This document shows, piece by piece, positions 1 through 5,103 of a stretch of DNA of 5,103 nucleotides. The translations under genes were made by a program, and so were the position numbers. Each line of letters begins with the position of its first letter. The first letter of the stretch is position 1. The notes under the pieces were generated by a model, which was not told the origin of the DNA, searched no databases, and saw nothing but the letters and a program-made list of their open reading frames with translations. Origin of the DNA: Pseudomonas sp. PGPPP3 (GTDB lineage Bacteria > Pseudomonadota > Gammaproteobacteria > Pseudomonadales > Pseudomonadaceae); assembly GCA_002256055.1 (NCBI GenBank), contig NKIE01000245.1:1-5103 (forward strand), in the 5' to 3' direction.

Positions 1-1346
1 GTCAGGTGCCACAGCGGCGACAGCACGCTGCTGTCGTTGGTCACGGGCGCGGCCAAGGTCCGGCTTTCGGTGTGGATGCGCTCGTGCCGCAGGCCCAGGT
101 AGGTCTGCCATTGCGGCGAGATCTCCCACTCATCCTGCACGTAGAAGGCCTGGCGCTTGACCCGGGCATCGAAGGGCTGGCCTTCGAAGTCGGCCAGCAC
201 CGGCTGGCCCTGCTGGGTGACCGTGCGTTCTTCGGCGCGCTTGCGCCATTCCAGGTCCCAGCCGGCGGTGAGGCTGTGCGCCTCGCCCATCAGCAGGCTG
301 TATTTGCCGGCCTGGCTCAGGCTCTCGTCCTTGCCACCGCCGACGGCCTGCAGCCACAGCGCGCCCTGGCGCAGGTTGCGTGAGTCGAAGTTCCAGCGTT
401 GCTGCTGCACGCCGGCGCGCAGCTCGACACGCTGGTCGGTGGCAAAGCGGTGGGCATAGGTCAGGTTGGCGCGCAGGTTCTGCCAGCTGCCGTTCTGGGC
501 GCCATCGTCGTCGAGCACCGGTGTGCCGGACAGGATGCGGTTGGTGTTGTCGGTGCGGTTGTTCCAGAAGGCCTTGAGCAAGAAGGTCTGCAGCGACAGC
601 GTCTTCTCGTCGCCCTTCCAGTTCAGCCGCGGCGAGATGTTGAAGCCGTGGCCCCAGGTCTGCTGCTCGCCCACCTGGATCGAATGGGCCGGCAGGCCAT
701 CGGTGCCAGGCATCTGGCGCTCGGTGGTGATGCGGTTTTCCCGGTTCCACTCGAACAGCGACACCGGCAGCGACGCGGCCCAGGGCCCCATGGTTTCACC
801 CAGCGTCAGGCTCAGGTTGCCCATCGGCCGGTCGCTGCCATCGGTCAGACCCAGGCGCAGATCCCGCTGCGACCGGCGGGGTGCGTCCTTCAGGATGATG
901 TTGATGGTGCCGGCAATGGCCTGTGCGCTCTGGTCGGCGGTGGGGGCGCGCAACACCTCGATGCGCTCGATCTGCGCCGGGTCCAGCCGGTCCAGCGCAA
1001 AGCCTTGCGGCGCCGGGTCACCGTTGATCAGGATCTGCGTGTAGCCCGAGCCCAGGCCCCGCATGCGCGGGCCGCCCGAGTCGACATTCACGCCGGGCAG
1101 GCGGCGCAGCACGTCCAGCGCATTGGTGTCGCCGAACTTGTCCAGTTCTTCGCGCCCATAGATCTGCTTGGCCACGCTGGCCGCGCGCCGCAGGTCGGTG
1201 GCGCCCAGCCGGCCGGCGATTTCCACCCGCTGCGCACTGGTGGGTTGCGGGGTCGGGCCGTCGCCCTGGTCGGCCGATCCGATGCCCTGGGCCTGCACGG
1301 CACTGGCGGCCAACAGCAGGCAGAAGCAGGCGATCAATCGGTTCAT
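1..1346 (-). CDS. TonB-dependent outer-membrane receptor (partial, C-terminus beyond left edge)
   Basis: TonB-dependent receptors are outer-membrane beta-barrels with an N-terminal plug that import siderophores, vitamins or other large ligands using TonB/ExbBD energy. Translating the minus strand from the ATG at 1346 gives 448 uninterrupted codons to the window edge. Residues 1-19 form a Sec signal peptide (MNRLIACF..., cleavage likely after AVQA). A plug domain follows at about 50-155: YGREELDKFGDTNALDVLRRLPGV is split around 63-86, then PRMRGLGSGYTQILINGD at 93-110, IERIEVLRAP at 126-135 and the hallmark AIAGTINIILK at 143-153. After about 160 the chain has the amphipathic, aromatic-rich pattern of barrel strands, for example AFYVQDEW (400-407) and LGLRHE (417-422). 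Families usually run about 650-800 residues, so roughly 200-350 are missing. No clear TonB box is visible; residues 39-45 (QRVEIAG) are a weak candidate. The gene starts 10 bp after the flgH stop, has no visible promoter or Fur box, and is much more GC-rich than the flagellar genes. Ligand unknown. Confidence 0.92.
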   Translation of the reverse strand, partial: MNRLIACFCLLLAASAVQAQGIGSADQGDGPTPQPTSAQRVEIAGRLGATDLRRAASVAKQIYGREELDKFGDTNALDVLRRLPGVNVDSGGPRMRGLGSGYTQILINGDPAPQGFALDRLDPAQIERIEVLRAPTADQSAQAIAGTINIILKDAPRRSQRDLRLGLTDGSDRPMGNLSLTLGETMGPWAASLPVSLFEWNRENRITTERQMPGTDGLPAHSIQVGEQQTWGHGFNISPRLNWKGDEKTLSLQTFLLKAFWNNRTDNTNRILSGTPVLDDDGAQNGSWQNLRANLTYAHRFATDQRVELRAGVQQQRWNFDSRNLRQGALWLQAVGGGKDESLSQAGKYSLLMGEAHSLTAGWDLEWRKRAEERTVTQQGQPVLADFEGQPFDARVKRQAFYVQDEWEISPQWQTYLGLRHERIHTESRTLAAPVTNDSSVLSPLWHL

Positions 1347-1354
1347 GTGCGGCA

Positions 1355-1358
1355 CCTT
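1355..1358 (-). promoter_or_regulatory. Shine-Dalgarno of the TonB receptor gene, overlapping the flgH stop codon
   Basis: On the minus strand the junction reads TAAGGTGCCGCAC-ATG. The TAA ends flgH, and its last two bases form AAGG, 8 nt before the receptor's ATG. This spacing supports the ATG at 1346 as the start. It also suggests that translation of the receptor would be coupled to flgH if both lie on one transcript. That coupling is inferred from spacing alone. Confidence 0.6.
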
Positions 1359-2076
1359 AAAACGGCCACAGCGGGCTGATAAAGAAACGGTCAAACCAGC
1401 CCGGCTGGCTGGCGTCGGCAAAGGCGCCAGTCCCGGAGTAGGTAATGCGTGCATCCGCGACCCGCGTCGACGCCACAGTGTTATCGGTGGCTACGTCGTC
1501 GGGACGGATCAGGCCGGCAATGCGCACCAGCTCGTCACCGGTATTGAGGGTCAGCCACTTCTCGCCGCGCACCGACAGAATGCCGTTGGGCAACACTTCG
1601 GCCACCGTCACGGTGATCGAGCCGGTCAAGCTGTTGCTTTGCCCCGCCTGGCTGTCGCCCTTGGTGTCGCGGGAGCCGGAGTAACCCACATCCAGATTGA
1701 GACTATTGGAATCCAGCGGATTAAGAATATTGCCCTTACCTGGGTTGTCCGCAGACACCGTACTGCCAAATAACGAGGTCAGCCCCATCTTCGCGGTGCT
1801 GTCCTTGGCAATTTGCGAGTTGGCTTTTTTGCTCGCCTGGGTTCTTTCATTCAGGGTGATGGTGATGATGTCCCCCACCCGATACGCCTTACGGTCATCG
1901 TAGAGGTTGTTGCCGAACCCTGGCTGATAGATCGCGCCATTGTTCTGCGCCGCCGGCAACGGCGTGCGCGGTAGCACGGGCGAGAAGTACGGGTCATTTG
2001 GCTTGGCCGCAGGCGCCACGCAACCATTCAGCGCCAGAGCGCTAAACAGCGAGCAAACAATCATTAGCCGGTTCAT
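1357..2076 (-). CDS. flgH: Flagellar L-ring lipoprotein FlgH
   Basis: FlgH is the outer-membrane lipoprotein that assembles into the L-ring, the bushing through which the flagellar rod passes the outer membrane. The 239-residue product is close to the usual 230-235. Residues 1-18 are a lipoprotein signal peptide and Cys19 is the acylation site (lipobox LNGC, with an unusual Asn at -2). Val at +2 after Cys fits outer-membrane sorting. Family-typical segments are [18 protein letters not shown] (about 35-52), [19 protein letters not shown] (about 59-77), then [20 protein letters not shown] with [20 protein letters not shown], and [20 protein letters not shown] near the C-terminus. The end (...[10 protein letters not shown]) looks complete. 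The ATG at 2076 is supported by GAGG 8 nt upstream (2088-2085). It follows flgG by 62 bp on the same strand. In most genomes flgI comes next; here a TonB receptor gene does. Confidence 0.97.
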   Translation of the reverse strand: MNRLMIVCSLFSALALNGCVAPAAKPNDPYFSPVLPRTPLPAAQNNGAIYQPGFGNNLYDDRKAYRVGDIITITLNERTQASKKANSQIAKDSTAKMGLTSLFGSTVSADNPGKGNILNPLDSNSLNLDVGYSGSRDTKGDSQAGQSNSLTGSITVTVAEVLPNGILSVRGEKWLTLNTGDELVRIAGLIRPDDVATDNTVASTRVADARITYSGTGAFADASQPGWFDRFFISPLWPF

Positions 2077-2138
2077 ACCTACTACCTCACGGCGTGCTGC
2101 AACTGGAGTGGGGTCAAACAGCGACCGCCACCCGCGAA

Positions 2139-2924
2139 TTAAAGATTCTGGGTAATAAAGGAGAGCATCTGGTCGGCCGTCGAGATGACCTTGGAGTTCA
2201 TCTCGTAGGCGCGCTGGGTGGTGATCATGTTGACCAGCTCTTCCACCACGCTGACGTTGGAGTTCTCCAAGGTGTTCTGCAGCACGGTGCCCAAGCCGGT
2301 CAAACCTGGCGTACCCACCTGGGGCGCGCCGCTGGAACCGGTTTCGAGAAACAGGTTATTGCCGATCGCCTGCAAACCCGCGGGGTTGACGAAGTCGGCG
2401 GTCTGGATGTTGCCGACAACCTGTGGAGCAGGATCACCGCTGACGGTCACCGACACGGTACCGTCTTCACCGACGGTGAAGGTCTGCACTTCTGCGGGCA
2501 GGACGATGGCCGGCTCAAGGGAATAGCCCTGGGAAGTCACCAGCTGACCATTGGAGTCCAGGTGGAAACTGCCGTCACGGGTATAGGAGACCGTGCCATC
2601 TGGCTGCAGAATCTGGAAGAAACCGCGACCATTAATCGCCATATCCAGCGGCTGCTCGGTGGTCTGCAAGCTGCCCTCGGTGAACATCTTCGAGGTGCCG
2701 ACAATGCGCACACCGGTACCCAGCTGCAAGCCGGTGGGCAGCTGACTGTCCTGACTCGACTGCGCACCTGGCTGCCGGCGAATTTGATAGAGCAAGTCCT
2801 GGAACTCGGCCCGATCGCGCTTAAAACCCGTGGTCGAGACGTTGGCCAGGTTGTTGGAAATGGTCGTCAGGTTCATGTCCTGAGCGGACAACCCGGTTTT
2901 ACTAACCCACAGAGCCGGAAGCAT
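2139..2924 (-). CDS. flgG: Flagellar distal rod protein FlgG
   Basis: FlgG builds the distal rod, the driveshaft that spans the periplasm and passes through the P- and L-rings before the hook. The product has 261 residues, against about 260 in enteric bacteria. The N-terminal rod/hook motif [20 protein letters not shown] (about 19-38) and the C-terminal helix motif [20 protein letters not shown] followed by AYEMNSK (within the last 45 residues) are both present; these pair to form the D0 coiled-coil domain. The middle contains [15 protein letters not shown] and [11 protein letters not shown], typical of the D1 domain of rod and hook proteins. The sequence closely resembles Pseudomonas FlgG as I remember it. 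The ATG at 2924 has GAGGAG about 7 nt upstream (2937-2932). It lies 46 bp after flgF and should be co-transcribed with it from the sigma-54 promoter at 3781-3796. Confidence 0.98.
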   Translation of the reverse strand: MLPALWVSKTGLSAQDMNLTTISNNLANVSTTGFKRDRAEFQDLLYQIRRQPGAQSSQDSQLPTGLQLGTGVRIVGTSKMFTEGSLQTTEQPLDMAINGRGFFQILQPDGTVSYTRDGSFHLDSNGQLVTSQGYSLEPAIVLPAEVQTFTVGEDGTVSVTVSGDPAPQVVGNIQTADFVNPAGLQAIGNNLFLETGSSGAPQVGTPGLTGLGTVLQNTLENSNVSVVEELVNMITTQRAYEMNSKVISTADQMLSFITQNL

Positions 2925-2938
2925 GATGATTCTCCTCG

Positions 2939-2958
2939 AGCGCCGAAATCATGGCGCT
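2939..2958. repeat. Short inverted repeat between flgF and flgG
   Basis: AGCGCC (2939-2944) and GGCGCT (2953-2958) are perfect inverted copies around an 8-nt loop. They lie between the flgF stop and the flgG Shine-Dalgarno. No run of T follows on the minus strand, so this is not an intrinsic terminator. A weak hairpin affecting mRNA processing or flgG translation is possible, but a chance dyad of this size is also plausible. Confidence 0.35.
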
Positions 2959-2970
2959 ACGCCTTGGTAA

Positions 2971-3711
2971 TTAGGTGAATTGCAAAACGCGCGCCATCGC
3001 CGTGTCGTTGTCTTCGGCAGTGCGCATCATCTTCACGTGCAACTCGAACTGGCGAGATAGAGACAGAATCGCCGTCATTTCCTCAACCGCATTGACGTTG
3101 CTGGCCTGCAAGAATCCCGAACTAACCTGCACACTGGCGTCCGACTGCACCTGACCCGTGCCTTTGAAGTGGATCATGCCGTCCGTTTGCTTCTCCAGCT
3201 GCGCCGGATCTGGCCGAACCAGCTTGAGGCGATCAACCTCGGCGATCACGCTAGGCCCCTCGCCTAGGGCACGGATACTGATGGTGCCATCTTTACCGAT
3301 TTCGATTTTCTGCTCCGGCGGCACAGAAATCGGCCCACCATTGCCGATTACCGGCAACCCACTGCCGGTGCGCAACATACCCAGCGCATCGACCTTGAGG
3401 CTGGCGCTGCGCACATAGGCCTCCCCACCATCGGGCGACTGCACCGCCAGCCAACCATCACCCTCAATGGCGACGTCCAGTTCATTACCGGTTTCCTGAA
3501 GGGAGCCTGGAGTAAAGTCAGTACCCGGGCGCTCGCTCATGGCGTAGACCCGTGACGGATGAACCTCGCCGAACAACGGCATGGAGCGCGCCTGCTCCAG
3601 ATCGCGCTGAAAGCCATTGGTCGAGACGTTGGCCAGATTGTTGGCATGGGCGCGCTGGGCCAGGGTGTTCTGGCTGGCGCCGGTCATGGCGACATACAAC
3701 ATCTTGTCCAT
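2971..3711 (-). CDS. flgF: Flagellar proximal rod protein FlgF
   Basis: FlgF is one of the proximal rod proteins (with FlgB and FlgC) assembled between the MS-ring/FliE base and the distal rod FlgG. The product has 246 residues, close to the family's roughly 250. It carries the N-terminal rod motif [20 protein letters not shown] (about 20-39) and the segment GSLQETGNELDVAIEGDGWL (about 69-88). Its C-terminal D0 helix is LQASNVNAVEEMTAILSLSR, followed by QFELHVKMM. The acidic, Met-rich stretch SRQFELHVKMMRTAEDND near the end is characteristic of FlgF rather than FlgG, which has [11 protein letters not shown]. The ATG at 3711 has GGAG 7 nt upstream (3722-3719). It is the first gene after the sigma-54 promoter, so it opens the transcription unit flgF-flgG-flgH. 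A terminator upstream separates it from flgE. Confidence 0.97.
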   Translation of the reverse strand: MDKMLYVAMTGASQNTLAQRAHANNLANVSTNGFQRDLEQARSMPLFGEVHPSRVYAMSERPGTDFTPGSLQETGNELDVAIEGDGWLAVQSPDGGEAYVRSASLKVDALGMLRTGSGLPVIGNGGPISVPPEQKIEIGKDGTISIRALGEGPSVIAEVDRLKLVRPDPAQLEKQTDGMIHFKGTGQVQSDASVQVSSGFLQASNVNAVEEMTAILSLSRQFELHVKMMRTAEDNDTAMARVLQFT

Positions 3712-3780
3712 GGCATTGCTCCGCAGTATGGGCTGAGAGGGCCAGATGCTTGACGCTAAACCCTCAATTACCTACTACAC

Positions 3781-3796
3781 AGCAAACGGCGTGCCA
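3781..3796 (-). promoter_or_regulatory. Sigma-54 (RpoN) -24/-12 promoter of the flgF operon
   Basis: The minus strand reads TGGCACGCCGTTTGCT, matching the consensus TGGCACRNNNNTTGCW at every specified position, with the required GG-N10-GC spacing (GG at 3795-3794, GC at 3783-3782). It predicts transcription starting near 3770, giving a leader of about 60 nt before the flgF ATG. In Pseudomonas the flgFGHIJKL operon is known to be RpoN-dependent and activated by FleR. The site here agrees with that, although the activator's binding site was not identified. Confidence 0.92.
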
Positions 3797-3813
3797 CGCC
3801 CAAAATTCGGATT

Positions 3814-3826
3814 TAACCGATTGATA
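3814..3826 (-). promoter_or_regulatory. Putative IHF binding site upstream of the flgF promoter
   Basis: The minus strand reads TATCAATCGGTTA, a full match to the IHF consensus WATCARNNNNTTR. It is centred about 50 bp upstream of the predicted start and flanked by AT-rich DNA (3797-3850). IHF sites commonly sit between a sigma-54 promoter and its distant activator sites, where bending brings the activator to the polymerase. The consensus match is seen; binding and function are inferred. Confidence 0.6.
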
Positions 3827-3838
3827 ATTAATGTTTTT

Positions 3839-3868
3839 AAAAATAAAAAAGCCCCAGACAGGGGCTTT
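3839..3868 (-). terminator. Intrinsic terminator downstream of flgE
   Basis: AAAGCCCC (3848-3855) and GGGGCTTT (3861-3868) form an 8-bp perfect stem with a 5-nt loop. Read on the minus strand, the stem runs directly into TTT, A and TTTTT (3847-3839), a good U-tract for a leftward transcript. It lies about 75 bp after the flgE stop and upstream of the flgF promoter. It therefore ends the flgE transcript and separates it from the flgF unit. A rightward U-tract is almost absent. Confidence 0.9.
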
Positions 3869-3944
3869 AGGATGATTGCAACGGCGACTATCTGCCGCCC
3901 GCGACAGGTGACTTGCCGCGAGCCGAGATACCTACCGCAAGGCG

Positions 3945-5103
3945 TTACCGCAGGTTGATGATGGTCTGGGTAATCGCGCTCTCGGTTTCGATGGTTTTCG
4001 CGTTAGCCTGATAATTACGCTGAGCAACAATCAAGTTCACCAACTGGTCGGACAGTTCGACGTTGGAGTCTTCCAACGCACCGGACTGCAAGGCCCCCAT
4101 GGTGCCGCTACGTGGAGTACCTACCACAGGCTCACCGGACTCAAACGATTGGGTCCAGGCCGTTTTGCCCGCAGGCGTGAGCCCCTGCTGGTTGGCAAAA
4201 TTGGCCAGCACGACCTGCCCCTGCACCCTCGATTGGCCGTTAGTGTAACGGGCGAAGATAATCCCAGTGTCGTCCACCTCAAGACCTGCGAGCTGGCCCG
4301 TGGTATAGCCATCTTGGCTCACACTGCTGACAGCAAACGCACTGGAAAACTGCGTAGATGGGCGCAAATCCAGATTAACCCCTGTCGGGCTAGCTGCAGC
4401 GCCATTAGGCGCCCAAACCGGTGGCACCGCTGTGTTCGGCGCAGCTGGCACCCAGCCAGCCAAGTCCAGCGTGCCATTTGCTCCCGCCACCAAACCAACA
4501 CCCGGCGTTTGTGTAAGCAACTGACCGGAGGCACTAAAAGCCAATGCCGCCGTGTATGGAGCAGTAGAGGTAGCCGGCGTCGCCGGGTTGCGTCCATCAA
4601 TTAGCACATTCATCTGCCAGGCATTTGGCCCGGTCTTGAGAAAATACTGGGTCATCACATGGGAGTTACCCTGCGAGTCATAGATATTGGTCGAGGTGGC
4701 AGAGTTGTAACTGGTGGGATCGGAAGGATTAAAGGGCACGGTCGTAGGAACCGTATTGGTTGAGTTCAAGTTAAACGTTTGATCAACCTGAGTTGTAGCA
4801 TTAGGGGCCTGACTGGCTGTCTGGACCTGAATATCACTAACCACACCATTCTGCAGATTACCGTTGCCATCCACAGCATAGCCCTGCAGCTTATAACCGA
4901 AGTTATTCACCACAAATCCTTGTTTATCAGTACCGAAGTAACCCGCCCGGGTGTAACTGATATCGCCATTGTTACTGGTGACAAAGAATCCATTACCGTT
5001 AACAGCCAAATCAAGACCGTTTTGCGTGTAATTAATATTGCCCTGCTTGAACTGCTGCGAGACATCCGACAACAACACGCCACTGCCCTGTGGATTGGCG
5101 CCC
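3945..5103 (-). CDS. flgE: Flagellar hook protein FlgE (partial, N-terminus beyond right edge)
   Basis: FlgE polymerises into the hook, the flexible joint between rod and filament. The reading frame is open from the right edge of the window to TAA at 3947-3945, giving 385 visible codons. The GTG at 5078 is an internal Val codon, because the frame continues upstream as GANPQGSG. The N-terminal D0 region, expected to be about 70 residues and to carry the NNIANVxTxGFK-type motif, lies outside. Visible hallmarks are LLSDVSQQFKQGNINYTQNG, LDLAVNGNGFFV, SYTRAGYFGTD and NNFGYKLQGYAVDGNGNL in the first 90 codons. They continue with HVMTQYFLKTGPNAWQMNVL in the middle and GALEDSNVELSDQLVNLIVA, QRNYQANAKTIETESAITQT and IINLR at the end. 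An Ala/Pro/Thr-rich stretch (bases about 4380-4600) matches the variable outer hook domain. DNA near the right edge is strikingly AT-rich compared with the rest. A terminator follows the gene. Confidence 0.97.
   Translation of the reverse strand, partial: GANPQGSGVLLSDVSQQFKQGNINYTQNGLDLAVNGNGFFVTSNNGDISYTRAGYFGTDKQGFVVNNFGYKLQGYAVDGNGNLQNGVVSDIQVQTASQAPNATTQVDQTFNLNSTNTVPTTVPFNPSDPTSYNSATSTNIYDSQGNSHVMTQYFLKTGPNAWQMNVLIDGRNPATPATSTAPYTAALAFSASGQLLTQTPGVGLVAGANGTLDLAGWVPAAPNTAVPPVWAPNGAAASPTGVNLDLRPSTQFSSAFAVSSVSQDGYTTGQLAGLEVDDTGIIFARYTNGQSRVQGQVVLANFANQQGLTPAGKTAWTQSFESGEPVVGTPRSGTMGALQSGALEDSNVELSDQLVNLIVAQRNYQANAKTIETESAITQTIINLR

Noticed and set aside
399..1379. Long plus-strand open frame of 326 codons opposite the receptor gene
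   Set aside because: It has low-complexity His/Gln/Ala/Arg-rich composition, no recognisable domain and no good ribosome binding site, and it overlaps the receptor gene entirely. Long antisense frames are expected in GC-rich coding DNA.
1332..2076. FlgH and the receptor both begin with MNRL
   Set aside because: Only the first four residues agree, and both are ordinary positively charged signal-peptide starts. The following sequences differ, so this does not indicate a duplication at the junction.
2906..2952. Tiny minus-strand ORF starting at 2952 and overlapping the flgG start
   Set aside because: It encodes about 16 residues, has no well-placed Shine-Dalgarno, and its start lies inside the inverted repeat; there is no support for translation.
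2094..2978. Plus-strand open frame of 294 codons opposite flgG
   Set aside because: It is the antisense shadow of flgG; the minus-strand product is an unmistakable, full-length FlgG.
3930..3954. Direct repeat of TACCGCA around the flgE stop codon
   Set aside because: Two 7-base copies 6 bp apart overlap the last codons of flgE. This is too short to distinguish from chance, and no site type fits.
3945..5078. GTG at 5078 as the start of flgE
   Set aside because: The frame stays open to the window edge, and FlgE needs its N-terminal D0 helix with the NNIANV-type motif upstream. The GTG is an internal valine codon with no ribosome binding site.

Overview
The window is a piece of a polar-flagellum locus, read entirely on the minus strand, joined to an outer-membrane receptor gene. 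The flagellar proteins (FlgE, FlgF, FlgG, FlgH) look, from remembered family sequences, most like those of Pseudomonas or a close gammaproteobacterial relative. A textbook sigma-54 promoter in front of flgF fits that group, where the flgF operon is RpoN-dependent. I ran no database search, so the genus is inference.

Layout in transcription order (right to left). At 5103-3945 lies most of flgE, the hook protein, missing only its N-terminus beyond the window edge. It is followed by a strong intrinsic terminator (about 3839-3868). The flgE-flgF gap (3712-3944) then carries a perfect IHF-consensus match (3814-3826) and a perfect -24/-12 sigma-54 promoter (3781-3796), placing a transcription start about 60 nt before flgF. 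Next come flgF (3711-2971, proximal rod), flgG (2924-2139, distal rod) and flgH (2076-1357, L-ring lipoprotein), each with a good Shine-Dalgarno sequence and short gaps of 46 and 62 bp. A small inverted repeat lies between flgF and flgG.

flgH would normally be followed by flgI (P-ring), then flgJ, flgK and flgL. Instead, 10 bp after the flgH stop, a TonB-dependent outer-membrane receptor gene begins on the same strand (1346 to the left edge; 448 codons visible, C-terminus outside the window). It has its own signal peptide and plug domain. Its Shine-Dalgarno overlaps the flgH stop codon, and its DNA is clearly more GC-rich (about 70% in hand-counted lines) than the flagellar genes (about 35-63%).

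The flagellar genes encode consecutive parts of one structure: the rod (FlgF, FlgG), the outer-membrane bushing (FlgH) and the hook (FlgE). The receptor has no known role there. The junction is either a real rearrangement or insertion that puts a nutrient receptor behind a flagellar promoter, or an assembly mis-join. It is the main point of interest. I see no new molecular system, RNA gene, CRISPR array or insertion sequence in the window.
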